This document shows positions 24,169 through 32,895 of a stretch of 64,000 nucleotides of DNA, one piece after another. This DNA is from Candidatus Rokuibacteriota bacterium (lineage in GTDB: Bacteria; Methylomirabilota; Methylomirabilia; Rokubacteriales; CSP1-6). Every line of letters starts with the position of its first letter. Position 1 is the stretch's first letter. A model generated the notes under the pieces. The model was given only the letters and a program-made list of their open reading frames with translations, did not search any database and was not told the DNA's origin. The stretch covers positions 248,001 to 312,000 of the forward strand of contig QHSX01000038.1 of assembly GCA_003221695.1 (NCBI GenBank), in the 5' to 3' direction. A program made the translations under genes and the position numbers.

Positions 24169-25641
24169 TCACGCGGCGCGCGCGAAGTCGATGAAACCCC
24201 GCTCGACGTCCGTACGCACCAGCTCGACGCGTACCCGATCGCCGACGTCGAGCCCTTCGACACCGCGCACGACCTTGCCTTCGACATGCGGCCGGAGCAC
24301 GCGCACCCACGTGCCCTTGACGCCGGCCCCCGTGACGATCGCGTCGAACCGCTCGCCGATGCGCGACGCGAGGAAGAGCGCCGCCGCGGACTTCCGCACC
24401 TGGCGCTCGACCTTCGCGGCGTTGTCCTCCGCCTCGGTGCAGTGGCGCGCCAGCGCGGCGAGTTCCGCGTCGCTGTACGGCGCCGGCCCGCCAGTGAGCG
24501 CCGCCTTGAGGAGGCGCTGCGTGATGAGGTCGGGGAATCGCCGGTTGGGTGCGGTCGAGTGCGTGTAGTCCCGCACGGCGAGCCCGAAGTGTCCGTCGGC
24601 CGTGCCGCCCGGGGGATCGAGGACGTACTCGCCCGAGCCGAGGAGCTTCACCACCGAGAGCGAGAGGTCGGGGAAGCGCCCGGGGTCCGCCCGGCGTTGC
24701 GCCTCGAGGAATGCTTCGAGGGCGCGCGCGTCCGGCGCCGGCGGAAGCCGCTCGCCCAGATCCACGGCGAGCGCGACGATGCGCTCCCAACGCTCGGGGG
24801 ATCGGAGGACCCGCCGCAGCGCGGGGAAGCCGCGCGCCTCCAGGAACTTGGCGGTGACGCTGTTGGCGGTGATCATGAAGTCCTCGATCAGCTCCCGCGC
24901 GCGGTTCTGCTCGTCGGGGAGGAGGTCGGTGAGCACGTCGCCGTCGAACACCGCCCGGGGCTCGAGCGTCGCGAGGCTGAGCGCGCCGCGGTGGTGGCGC
25001 AGCTCCTTCATCGCCTGCGCCACCCGATCTTGAAGACGGAGCTGCGCGTCGAGCCCGGGGACCGCGGCGACGCGCGGCGGCACGGGTGCCCTCCCGGCGA
25101 GCCACGCGGCGACAGCGTCGTAGGCGAGCTTGGCGTGGTTGACGACGCGCGCGCGATAGACGTCGCCGTCCGTCACGGCGCCGTCCGGGCCGATCGTCGT
25201 CGCGACGACCAGCGCGAGCCGCTCCTCGCCCTCGCCGAGCGACGTGAGGTCGGTCGACAGCTTCTCGGGGAGCATCGGAAAGACTTCGGCCGCCGTGTAC
25301 ACCGAGGTCGTGTTCATCTGCGCGTGGCCGTCGATCGCCGAGCCTTTGCGGACCACCGCGTCCACGTCGGCGACCGCGACGAGGATCGTCACGGCGTCCC
25401 CGCCCGCCGGCGCGGCGACCGAGAGCTGGTCGAGGTCTCGCGAGTCGTCGTTGTCGATGGAAGCCCAGGGGAGGTGGCGGAGGTCGCGGATGGCGGAATC
25501 GCGCTCCTCGGCGGGCCCGGAGATCGCGCCCGTCTCGGTGAGGACCGCCGGGGAGAAGTCCGGCTCGAGCCCGCGCTCGCGCATCGCCCTCCGGGCGATC
25601 GCCTGGAGCTCGCTCCGGTGGTGGCGCGTCCCGGCGCTCAT
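24169..25641 (-). CDS. RNB-domain exoribonuclease (RNase II/R-like)
   Basis: A 490-residue, RNB-only protein without S1 or cold-shock domains of full RNase R. The catalytic core opens with 'ASIDNDDSRDLDQLSVA' (~60-76), which carries the metal-binding Asp cluster, and continues with 'VAVADVDAVVRKGSAID', 'TTSVYTAAEVFPMLPEKLS', and 'FGLAVRDYTHSTAPNRRFPDLITQRLL', the RNB signature. It would degrade single-stranded RNA 3'-5'. Start ATG 25641 overlaps the acetyltransferase stop (ATGA), so the two genes are coupled. Confidence 0.9.
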   Translation of the reverse strand: MSAGTRHHRSELQAIARRAMRERGLEPDFSPAVLTETGAISGPAEERDSAIRDLRHLPWASIDNDDSRDLDQLSVAAPAGGDAVTILVAVADVDAVVRKGSAIDGHAQMNTTSVYTAAEVFPMLPEKLSTDLTSLGEGEERLALVVATTIGPDGAVTDGDVYRARVVNHAKLAYDAVAAWLAGRAPVPPRVAAVPGLDAQLRLQDRVAQAMKELRHHRGALSLATLEPRAVFDGDVLTDLLPDEQNRARELIEDFMITANSVTAKFLEARGFPALRRVLRSPERWERIVALAVDLGERLPPAPDARALEAFLEAQRRADPGRFPDLSLSVVKLLGSGEYVLDPPGGTADGHFGLAVRDYTHSTAPNRRFPDLITQRLLKAALTGGPAPYSDAELAALARHCTEAEDNAAKVERQVRKSAAALFLASRIGERFDAIVTGAGVKGTWVRVLRPHVEGKVVRGVEGLDVGDRVRVELVRTDVERGFIDFARAA

Positions 25642-26198
25642 GGGCACCGGGCGACCCCCGCCTCCTTCACCCGCGCGTAACACCAGCAGTCGCGCGGCGT
25701 GTCGCCGGCGTTCGGGTGGAGCGACCAGCCGCGCAACAGGCCCTCACGCTGCATCCCCGCCTTCTCGAGCACGCGTGCCGAGGCGCGGTTGGCGACGTCG
25801 CACACCGCCCAGACGCGATAGACGTCGGGCTGCGCCAGCGCCCAGCGGGTCACGGCGCACGCCGCTTCGGTCATGAGGCCCCGACCCCAGTACCCGCGCC
25901 CCAGCACGTAGCCGAGCTCGACCCGGTGTCCCTGGGGCCGGAGCTCGATCGCGCCCACCAGATGCCCGCTCTCGCGCAGGGTGATCACCCAGTTGAACGG
26001 GCCATTCTTCGCCCATCCCTCGGCGCAGTACCTGAGGAACTCCAACGTGTCAGCGGTCCTCGTGTGAGGACGCCAGGTCACGTACCGGGTCACCTCCGGA
26101 TCCCGCGCGTAGGTCGCGAAGATCGCCGCCGCGTCCTCCGTGACGGGAGGTCGCAGCTGGAGTCGCTCGGTCTCGAAGCGCTCGGGCGGTGTCGTCAC
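25638..26198 (-). CDS. GNAT acetyltransferase (RimJ/RimL-like)
   Basis: A 186-residue GNAT. 'FETERLQLRPPVTEDAAAIF' opens the domain, 'HLVGAIELRPQGHRVELGYVLGRGYWGRGLMTEA' (split) is the acetyl-CoA pyrophosphate loop region (GRGYWGRG), and 'ASARVLEKAGMQREGLLRG' closes it. It probably acetylates a protein N-terminus or small amine. The start is a GTG at 26198. It overlaps the RNB gene and both are on the minus strand. Confidence 0.88.
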   Translation of the reverse strand: MTTPPERFETERLQLRPPVTEDAAAIFATYARDPEVTRYVTWRPHTRTADTLEFLRYCAEGWAKNGPFNWVITLRESGHLVGAIELRPQGHRVELGYVLGRGYWGRGLMTEAACAVTRWALAQPDVYRVWAVCDVANRASARVLEKAGMQREGLLRGWSLHPNAGDTPRDCWCYARVKEAGVARCP

Positions 26199-26262
26199 GC
26201 GGGGAGGTTCCCCTTCGCGTGAATGCTTGTCAAGCGTCCCCGAAATTGGGAGGATGCGGTGC

Positions 26263-27645
26263 GTGAACGTGGAGCTGCCGTACGGCGAGACGACGCTGAC
26301 CGCGACGCTGCCGGCGCGCACCCGCGCGCTCTCCAACGTCGAAGTGACGACGCTGGCACCCCTCGCGGATCTCAAGGCGGCCGTGAGCGCGGCGCTGGCC
26401 GCGCCGCGGGAGCTGCCGCCGATTCCGGAATTGGTGAGGCCGGGCGCCGGAGTGACGATCGCGTTCGACGACGCGACCGTCGCCTCTTACGGTCCGATCC
26501 GCGCGGTCGCGATCGAGGCCGTCCTCGAGCAGCTCGCGGCGGCGGGCGTGGGACGGGAGCGCGTGACCCTGATCTGCGCGAACGCGCTCCACCGGAAGCT
26601 CCGTCCGGCGGAGCTCGAGCGGATCCTCGGCGCGGACCTCGTCCGTGAGTTCGGGCCGCGCCTCGTGTGTCACGACGCCGAGGACCGGGAGGCGATCGTG
26701 GACCTCGGGCGGACGCCGGAGCACGGCTATCCCGTCGAGGTCCACCGCCTCGTCGCCGAGTCGGACCTCACCGTGTACGTCAACGCGCGCTACAACCGTG
26801 GCTTCAACGGGGGCTGGAAGTCGGTCTGCGTCGGGCTCTCCACCTATCACTCCATCAAGGTCACGCACACGCCGGACGGCATGTCCATGTCGGTGCACAA
26901 CAACCGGATGCACGAGGTCCTCGACGAGATGGGCCGCCATCTCGAGCGCCGCGTGGGCCGGCGCGTCTTCAAGGTCGACACGCTCCTCGCGGATCCGTGG
27001 CGCCCGGCGAGGGTCGTCGCCGGCAGCGTGGACGCGACGCGGCGGGAGCTGCTCGGCGACGTCGCGCGCATGTTCCCCGCGCGCCGCGAGCAGGGAGGAG
27101 AGCGGTTCGACGTGCTGGTCTACGGCGTGCCGGATGCGAGCCCGTACGCGGTCTTCTCCCACGTGAACCCGATTCTCACCCTGATCTCCTCCGGGCTCGG
27201 CTACCTCGGCGGGCTCGCCGAAGCGGCGGGCGTGCCGGGCTGCACCGTGATCATGGCGACGCCGGTCCCCGACCGCTGGGACCGCGTGACCCATCCCTCG
27301 TACCCGGAGGTCTGGGAGCGCGTCCTGCCGCTGACGCGCGACCCCTACGAGATCATGCGCCGCTTTGCCGACGACTACGCGCGGCGCCCGGAGTACGTCG
27401 AAGCGTACCGCACGCGCTTCGGCTTCCACCCCGTCCACGGGATTCTCGCCGTCTACCCGCTCAAGCGCCTCGACCACGTGGGGCGGGTCATCGTCGCCGG
27501 CCCGCACGATCCGGAGGTCCCGCGCCACGTCGGCTTCGACGCGGCGCCGAGCGTCGAGGAGGCCGTCGCCCGAGCGGAGGCCCGTCACGGCCGCGACTGC
27601 GCGATCGCCTACGTCAGGCAACCGGTGCTCCCACGTCCGTCATGA
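26263..27645 (+). CDS. LarA-like (lactate racemase family, DUF2088) protein
   Basis: A 460-residue protein of the nickel-pincer LarA family. Visible are an N-terminal domain with 'VTIAFDDATVASYGPI', a histidine region 'NALHRKLRPAEL' in the place of the family's GxHRP, 'DVLVYGVPDASPYAVF', and 'HPVHGILAVYPLKRLDHVGRVIV'. LarA homologues catalyse racemisation or epimerisation of 2-hydroxyacids with a nickel-pincer cofactor. Larger paralogues have other substrates. The Shine-Dalgarno GGGAGG (26248-26253) touches the ATG at 26254 but sits nine bases before the GTG at 26263, so GTG is the better start. IlvE follows by 22 bp. Confidence 0.82.
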   Translation: MNVELPYGETTLTATLPARTRALSNVEVTTLAPLADLKAAVSAALAAPRELPPIPELVRPGAGVTIAFDDATVASYGPIRAVAIEAVLEQLAAAGVGRERVTLICANALHRKLRPAELERILGADLVREFGPRLVCHDAEDREAIVDLGRTPEHGYPVEVHRLVAESDLTVYVNARYNRGFNGGWKSVCVGLSTYHSIKVTHTPDGMSMSVHNNRMHEVLDEMGRHLERRVGRRVFKVDTLLADPWRPARVVAGSVDATRRELLGDVARMFPARREQGGERFDVLVYGVPDASPYAVFSHVNPILTLISSGLGYLGGLAEAAGVPGCTVIMATPVPDRWDRVTHPSYPEVWERVLPLTRDPYEIMRRFADDYARRPEYVEAYRTRFGFHPVHGILAVYPLKRLDHVGRVIVAGPHDPEVPRHVGFDAAPSVEEAVARAEARHGRDCAIAYVRQPVLPRPS

Positions 27646-27667
27646 CCCTACAAAGGAGCCGCACGCG

Positions 27668-28588
27668 ATGAGTGAGCTCAGGATCTGGATGAACGGCGCG
27701 CTCGTGGATCAGGCCGCGGCGGTGCTGCCCGTCAACAGCGCCGCCGTGTTCTACGGGACGAACGTCTTCGAGGGGCTGCGGGCCTATTGGAACGAGGCCG
27801 ACGAGGAGCTCTACGCCTTCCGGCTGCAGGAGCACTTCACCCGGCTGCGCGAGTCGATGAAGATGATGCGGTTCACGGTCCCGTACACCGACGTCGACCT
27901 CGACGAGGCCGTGCGTGAGGTCCTCCGGGGGAACGCGATCCGCGAGGACGTCCACATGCACCTGGTCGCCTACGTCGTCGGCGTGGGGATGGACGCGACG
28001 GCGCCGACGGGCCTCTACATCAATCCCCGCCGGCGGGGACGGATCTCGGCGGCGGGCCTCTCCTGCTGCGTCAGCTCGTGGACGCGCACCTCCGACAACG
28101 CGATCCCGATCCGGCTCAAGTGCGGCCCGAACTACCAGAACGGCCGCCTCGCGCTCCTGCAGGCGAAGGCCGACGGCTACGACGCGCCAATACTAATGAA
28201 CGCGCAGGGCCACGTCGCCGAGGGCACCGGCGCGACGTTCTTCATGGTCCGCAAGGGCCGGCTCGTCACGCCGCCGGTGACCGCCGACGTCCTCGAGTCC
28301 ATCACGCGCGCGACCCTCATCGAGGAGGTCTGCCCGAACGTCCTCGGGCTGGAGGTCGTCGAGCGGGAGATCGACCGCACCGAGCTCTACGTCGCCGACG
28401 AGGCGTTCTTCTGCGGGAGCGGCTACGAGATCACGCCGATCGTCTCGATCGACCGGTTTCCGCTCGGCGACGGCCAGGTCGGCCCGCTCACCCGGCGCGT
28501 GCTCCGGGTCTACATGGACGTTGTCCGCGGCGTCGACAAACGCTACGCGGAGTGGCGCACGCCGACCTATCGTGGCGTGACGGTCTGA
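27668..28588 (+). CDS. ilvE: Branched-chain amino acid aminotransferase (class IV)
   Basis: A 306-residue PLP enzyme. 'FYGTNVFEGLRAYW' is near residue 38, the PLP-binding Lys lies in 'IPIRLKCGPNYQNGRLALLQA' (~155-175), and 'HVAEGTGATFFMVRKGRLVTPP' (~190-212) and 'EAFFCGSGYEITPIVSIDRF' (~247-266) follow the BCAT pattern. It transfers amino groups between branched-chain 2-oxoacids and glutamate. The start ATG at 27668 follows AAAGGAGCC at good spacing. A close relative, D-amino acid aminotransferase, is less likely because of the length and BCAT signature. Confidence 0.9.
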   Translation: MSELRIWMNGALVDQAAAVLPVNSAAVFYGTNVFEGLRAYWNEADEELYAFRLQEHFTRLRESMKMMRFTVPYTDVDLDEAVREVLRGNAIREDVHMHLVAYVVGVGMDATAPTGLYINPRRRGRISAAGLSCCVSSWTRTSDNAIPIRLKCGPNYQNGRLALLQAKADGYDAPILMNAQGHVAEGTGATFFMVRKGRLVTPPVTADVLESITRATLIEEVCPNVLGLEVVEREIDRTELYVADEAFFCGSGYEITPIVSIDRFPLGDGQVGPLTRRVLRVYMDVVRGVDKRYAEWRTPTYRGVTV

Positions 28589-28624
28589 GCGCCGGATGAG
28601 CGCGGGAAGCGGGAGGCCAGCCCT

Positions 28625-29434
28625 ATGAGACCCGGCGCCGTCCGGCTCACGGTCCTCGGCGTGATCGTTGTCACCGCGATCGCCGCGCAGGCCGCGGCGC
28701 AGGCGCTGTACCGGTGGGTCGACGAGGACGGGGTCGTCCACTACTCGCAGTTCCCGCCGCCGGCCCCCGTCACGCCCCTTCCCCCTCCACCCGGGGTGAA
28801 GCCCCCATCGCCGCCCGAGGCGAAACCGCCGTCACCGCCCGGAGGAAAGGCGTCGCCGCCACCCGTGACAAAGCCGGCGCCCGCTCCCGAGGCGAAGCCG
28901 TCGCCGCCACCCGCGACGAAACCCTCGCCGGCTCCCGAGGCGAAGCCCTCCGAACCGCGCGAGGCGAAGCCGTCGCCCGCGGCGACGCTCAGTCCCGCGC
29001 ACGAGCGCGCGATCCGCGAGCTGGTGCACGTGGCTGCGGGCGCCGGAGTCACTGACGCCGTGTTCCAGCAGATCGCCCAGGCCCTGGTCCCTGATCTCAA
29101 GCCGGCGCTCGCGCGCCAGTTACAGCGACCCGTCTCGGCCGCGGAGGAGCGGAAGCTGGTCGACGTGATCCGCCGGACGTTCGCCGGCGTCTTCCCCACC
29201 GCGCTGCTCGAGGATGAGCTGGTCTCCGTCTACGCGAAGCACTTCAGCGAGGGCGAGGCCGACGCCAAGGAGCTGCTGCGCTTCTCCCAGACGCCGATCG
29301 GCGCGAAGGCGATTCGGGTGGCCGCGGTCCTCACCGGGGAGGGCGCGGGGATCGGCCAGCGCCTCGCGCAATCCCGCCAGGCCGAGTTCGCCCAGCGGCT
29401 CCGCGACGATCTCGCCCGCGAGTTTTCGCCCTGA
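28625..29434 (+). CDS. Secreted DUF4124 / Pro-rich / DUF2059-like protein
   Basis: A 269-residue protein: signal peptide (1-26), a DUF4124 segment 'LYRWVDEDGVVHYSQFPP' (~28-45), a ~70-residue Pro-Lys-Glu-rich repeat linker, and a C-terminal helical domain (~125-269) with 'ATLSPAHERAIRELV', 'VFPTALLEDELVSVYAKHFS' and 'LRFSQTPIGAKAIRV', which resembles DUF2059. It is probably periplasmic or envelope-associated; no enzyme motif is present. Its TGA is followed in the same frame by a second TGA and coding-like sequence leading into the next gene. Confidence 0.8.
   Translation: MRPGAVRLTVLGVIVVTAIAAQAAAQALYRWVDEDGVVHYSQFPPPAPVTPLPPPPGVKPPSPPEAKPPSPPGGKASPPPVTKPAPAPEAKPSPPPATKPSPAPEAKPSEPREAKPSPAATLSPAHERAIRELVHVAAGAGVTDAVFQQIAQALVPDLKPALARQLQRPVSAAEERKLVDVIRRTFAGVFPTALLEDELVSVYAKHFSEGEADAKELLRFSQTPIGAKAIRVAAVLTGEGAGIGQRLAQSRQAEFAQRLRDDLAREFSP
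28797..28976 (+). repeat. Degenerate Pro-Pro-Lys coding repeats (Pro-rich linker)
   Basis: Within the DUF4124 gene, units such as PSPPEAK, PSPPGGK, SPPPVTK, PSPAPEAK are repeated about eight times with near-identical codons (ccgcccgaggcgaag type). Such repeats vary in number between strains and act as a flexible linker. Confidence 0.6.
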
Positions 29435-29527
29435 CGCTGACCGGTCGCCCTCGAGGGCCACGAGGCCGCCCTTCGCCAGGAGCTCTCGTTCATCCACCAG
29501 ACCTATACGCGGAAGAGCCCCCACGTC

Positions 29528-30058
29528 ATGGAGTCGCTGATGTACCGGGAGCATTTCCTCGGCGCCGAGTTCATCGGCCTCGTCGTGTACGCCGAGGCGG
29601 GGCTCGAGACCAGGGAGCGTCGGCAGGCGCTGGCCCGCCTGGACGAGGTCGCCGCGGCGCACGCGAGGTTCAGCACGCCGGCGCTCCGTGTCGAGCGGAT
29701 CGCCGAGTTCGTCAAGGGCACGCAGGTGACTCCGTACGGCATCGCGGGACTGTTGACGAGTCAGCCCGCGTTCGCGGCCGAGTTCGCCGGGCGCCTGAAA
29801 GAGCTCACCGGAGACCTCGTCGAGCGGCTGCGCCCGGCGCGGATGCTCGTGGGCGAGGTGGTCGACACGCCCGGGCTGTTCTTCGTCCTCGGCGACTCGA
29901 GCTACCCCGTCGACCTCGACCGGTATCTACAATCCACGCTCCACCGGCAGCACCGGGCTGCGGTCGAGTCGCTGCTCGTCGCGCCCACCCGGTGGTTCTC
30001 CCTCGATCCGGTGTGGCGCTACGTCAAGGCCGGGGACCGCGGAGCGCGAGATGAATGA
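29528..30058 (+). CDS. Hypothetical soluble protein
   Basis: A 176-residue protein from the first ATG. It is mainly helical with conserved-looking segments 'YREHFLGAEFIGLVVYAEAG', 'RIAEFVKGTQVTPYGIAGLL' and 'TPGLFFVLGDSSYPVDLDRY'. About 29 further in-frame residues upstream of the ATG (29441-29527: 'ALEGHEAALRQELSFIHQ' and on) look protein-like but have no usual start codon. The gene may be truncated at its 5' end, or may start at an unrecognised codon. No family is recognised. Confidence 0.5.
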   Translation: MESLMYREHFLGAEFIGLVVYAEAGLETRERRQALARLDEVAAAHARFSTPALRVERIAEFVKGTQVTPYGIAGLLTSQPAFAAEFAGRLKELTGDLVERLRPARMLVGEVVDTPGLFFVLGDSSYPVDLDRYLQSTLHRQHRAAVESLLVAPTRWFSLDPVWRYVKAGDRGARDE

Positions 30059-30079
30059 GATAGTCTGAGGCGACGACCG

Positions 30080-30619
30080 ATGGACCATGACGCCCTCGCC
30101 CGAATCGGCGACGCGCTCGCGGCCGAGCCCGATCGTCAGCGCGCGCTCGAGCTGCTCCTCACCGAGGCGCGCCGGCTGACGCGAGCCCAGGCCGGGACGG
30201 TCTACCTCCGTGAGGGCGACCGGTTGCGCTTCGCCGCGGTGCAGAACGACCTCCTGGCGCGGCGCTTCGGCGCGGACGAGGCGCGCCGCCGTCTCGCGGC
30301 GGAGCCGCTCGCGCTCGTGGAGCCAAGCGTCGCCAGCTACGTCGCGCTCACCCGTGCCGTGGTGAACATTCCCGACGTGTACGAGCTACCGCTCGAGCGG
30401 CCGTACGAGTTCGACCGCCACTGGGACGCCGTGCACGGCTACCGCACCCAGTCGATGCTCGCGATGCCGCTCCGCGACGGCCGGGGCGAGGTGTTCGGCG
30501 TCGTCCAGCTCATCAACGCCGTCGGCGACACCGGGACCGTGGTCGCGTTTGATCAGGAACAGGAGGAGATCCTCGGGGCGCTCCTGACGCAGTTCATGCG
30601 CGCCCGCGCCGCGTGGTGA
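30080..30619 (+). CDS. GAF-domain protein
   Basis: A 179-residue single GAF domain: 'LTRAQAGTVYLREGDRLRFAAVQND' (~40-63), 'AVVNIPDVYELP' (~98-109), 'YRTQSMLAMPLRDGRGEVFGVVQLIN' (~125-150), then 'FDQEQEEILGALLTQF'. GAF domains bind small ligands or mediate dimerisation in signalling. With no output domain it may be a regulatory partner of a kinase or cyclase elsewhere. It converges with the KdpE-like gene. Confidence 0.85.
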   Translation: MDHDALARIGDALAAEPDRQRALELLLTEARRLTRAQAGTVYLREGDRLRFAAVQNDLLARRFGADEARRRLAAEPLALVEPSVASYVALTRAVVNIPDVYELPLERPYEFDRHWDAVHGYRTQSMLAMPLRDGRGEVFGVVQLINAVGDTGTVVAFDQEQEEILGALLTQFMRARAAW

Positions 30620-30659
30620 GACGCCGAGGCCTCCTCGCGGTCGTCCTCGGGCCGCTCGG

Positions 30660-31352
30660 TCACTCGGTCGCGAGACGGTAGCCCACCCCCGGTTCGGTCA
30701 GGAGATACCGGGGGCGCGCCGGCTCGGCCTCGAGCTTGTGGCGGAGATGCGCCAGGTAGACGCGCACGTAGTGGGCCTGGTCGGTGTGCGTCGGTCCCCA
30801 GACGTCACGAAGCAGCTGCGCGTGGGTGACGACCTTGCCCGCGTGCCGAACGAGCGTCGCCAGGAGCTTGTACTCGATCGGCGTCAGGCGCACCTCCCGG
30901 TCGCCCACGAACACCTGCCGACGCAGGAGATCCAGCCGGAGCTCCCCGACCTGGAACGCCGCGTCGTCGCCCTCGTGCGAGGCGCCCGCGGTGTGGCGGA
31001 GCGCGACCCGGATCCGTGCGAGGAGCTCGCCCGCGCCGAAGGGCTTGCTGACGTAGTCGTCGGCGCCCACGTCGAGGGCCGTCACCTTGTCGCGCTCCTG
31101 ACCGCGCGCGGACAGGACGATGATCGGGACGTCAGTCCACTCGCGCAGCCGGCGGATCACGTCGATGCCGTCGATGTCGGGCAACCCGAGATCGACGATG
31201 ACGACGTCCGGCTGGCGCGAGCCGACCTCCACCAGGCCGTCGGCGCCCGTCGTCGCCTCGAACAGCCGGTACCCCTGCCCCGTCAGGGTGGCGCGTAGAA
31301 AGCGCCGGATCTGGGGCTCGTCCTCGATGAGGACGACGACGGGGTCAGGCAT
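30660..31352 (-). CDS. kdpE: KdpE-like OmpR-family response regulator
   Basis: A 230-residue two-domain regulator. The receiver domain carries the phospho-acceptor Asp54 ('VVIVDLGLPDIDG') and Lys103 ('YVSKPFGAGEL'). The C-terminal winged helix ('EVRLTPIEYKLLATLVRHAGKVVTHAQLLRDVWG') is OmpR/PhoB-type. The 'THTDQAHYVRVYLAHLRHKLE' segment is characteristic of KdpE. Start ATG 31352 overlaps the kinase stop by 8 bp. It would control potassium uptake, most likely the divergent KimA-type transporter. Confidence 0.87.
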   Translation of the reverse strand: MPDPVVVLIEDEPQIRRFLRATLTGQGYRLFEATTGADGLVEVGSRQPDVVIVDLGLPDIDGIDVIRRLREWTDVPIIVLSARGQERDKVTALDVGADDYVSKPFGAGELLARIRVALRHTAGASHEGDDAAFQVGELRLDLLRRQVFVGDREVRLTPIEYKLLATLVRHAGKVVTHAQLLRDVWGPTHTDQAHYVRVYLAHLRHKLEAEPARPRYLLTEPGVGYRLATE

Positions 31353-32895
31353 CGGCGGGCACCGAGGCCGGCGGCTTCTCGCCGAGGGGCAGCGTGAAGA
31401 GGAAGGACACGCCCCCCTCGGGCAGGTTCTGGGCCCAGATGCGCCCGCCGTGCGCCCGGACGATCCCCTGGCAGATCGCGAGGCCGAGGCCGGCGCCACG
31501 GCCGCCGGCTGGGTGCCCACGGTAGAACTTCTCGAAGACCTTGTCCTCCTCGCCAGGCCGGAGCCCCGGGCCGTGGTCGGCGACCTCGACGGTCACGGCG
31601 CGGTCCGTCGCGCTCGCGATGATCCGGATCGGGCTGTCGGGCGGCGTGTACTTGACGGCGTTGTCGAGCAGGTTCACGAGAACCTGCTCGATGAGCACGT
31701 CGTCCATGGCGACCAACGGTAGCTCCGCCGGGACGTTGACGGCGACACGCCGGCTCGCAAGGCCCCTGGCGAGCCGCGCGAGCGCGGCCCCGACGACCTC
31801 CTCGAGCGGGTGCCAGTCACGGCTGAGCCCGAGGGCGCCCGACTCGAGCCGCGTCATCTCCAGCAGGTTCTGGACGAGCCGGTTGAGGCGCTCGGCTTCG
31901 TCGCGGACGGACTCTAGCAGCTCCTGCTGGACCCGCGCATCCAGCCGCGCGCCGGACTCGAGGATCGTCGTCGCCGCGCCCGTGATGGCCGCGAGCGGTG
32001 TGCGGAGGTCGTGTGAGACCGAGGTCAAGAGCGCGCTGCGGAGCCGCTCGGTCTCGGCGCGCACGCGCGCGTCCTGGGCTTCGTTGGCGAGGCGCGTCCG
32101 TTCCAGCGCGAGCGCCGTCTGGTTCACGAAGGTCTCGAGCTGCCGGAGCGGCTCGGGCGCCGTCAGGGCGTCGCGCCCGGGCGGCCGGACGCTCACCACA
32201 CCGATCGGCCCGCGAGGACCGAGGAGGGGCACGTGCACGGCTCGAGCGCCGTTCGACCGCGCCGCGCCCAGCCCGGCCGTTTGGCCGTGCTCGAAGGCCC
32301 AGCGGCTCAGCGTGAGCTCGTTTTCCTCGAGCGCAGGGCGCCCCTCGGTCCGGCGGACCTCGAGCGTCCCCTCGGCGTCGGGCAGGAGCACCGCCACCTC
32401 GGCCCCGAAGACCTCCGTGAGGTGGCGCGCCGCGATCGCGATGAGCGCGTCGACGTCTCCCGTCGCCGCGAGCTCACGGCTCATGGCGTAGAGCGCCGCA
32501 GTTCGCTGCTCGCGTTGGCGAGCCGCCTCCGCTTGCCGGCGGATGCGGGCCGTCAGCCCGCTGATGACGAGCCCCACGACCAGCATCACCGTGAAGGTCA
32601 GCAGGTACTGCGTGTCCGCGACGACGAACGTGAAGTAGGGCGGGACGAAGAAGAAGTCGAAGGCCGCGACGCTCACGACGGAGGCGACGACGGAGGGCCC
32701 CCGCCCATACCGGGCGGCGATGGCCACGATGGCGAGCAGGTACGTCATGATCAGGTTGGCCGGCTCGAAGAACGGGAACATCAGCCAGGAGAGGCCGGTC
32801 GCGAACGCGACGGCGGCGACCGCCTGCGCATAGCCGGCGACGATCCACCCGCGCGTCGAACGACGCGCTAACGGGCCGGGCAGGGCGTAGCTCAC
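31345..32895 (-). CDS. KdpD-like sensor histidine kinase lacking the KdpD/Usp N-terminal domains
   Basis: A 516-residue kinase. Residues ~20-115 contain the four-helix DUF4118 membrane module with the KdpD motif 'FDFFFVPPYFTFVVAD'; ~140-265 is a GAF-like domain; ~285-350 is HisKA with His295 in 'TSVSHDLRTPL'; ~395-505 is the HATPase with 'NLLDNAVKYTPPDS', 'DHGPGLRPGEEDKVFEKFYRG' and 'GAGLGLAICQGIV'. Full KdpD (~900 residues) also has a cytoplasmic KdpD and Usp region at the N-terminus, which is missing. Start GTG 32895 overlaps the stop of a small membrane gene (GTGA). Confidence 0.88.
   Translation of the reverse strand: MSYALPGPLARRSTRGWIVAGYAQAVAAVAFATGLSWLMFPFFEPANLIMTYLLAIVAIAARYGRGPSVVASVVSVAAFDFFFVPPYFTFVVADTQYLLTFTVMLVVGLVISGLTARIRRQAEAARQREQRTAALYAMSRELAATGDVDALIAIAARHLTEVFGAEVAVLLPDAEGTLEVRRTEGRPALEENELTLSRWAFEHGQTAGLGAARSNGARAVHVPLLGPRGPIGVVSVRPPGRDALTAPEPLRQLETFVNQTALALERTRLANEAQDARVRAETERLRSALLTSVSHDLRTPLAAITGAATTILESGARLDARVQQELLESVRDEAERLNRLVQNLLEMTRLESGALGLSRDWHPLEEVVGAALARLARGLASRRVAVNVPAELPLVAMDDVLIEQVLVNLLDNAVKYTPPDSPIRIIASATDRAVTVEVADHGPGLRPGEEDKVFEKFYRGHPAGGRGAGLGLAICQGIVRAHGGRIWAQNLPEGGVSFLFTLPLGEKPPASVPADA

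Noticed and set aside
29432-29440. Two in-frame TGA codons as possible selenocysteine codons
   Set aside because: No Cys or known Sec motif is near, the two TGAs lie 6 bp apart, and no stable hairpin follows at SECIS distance.
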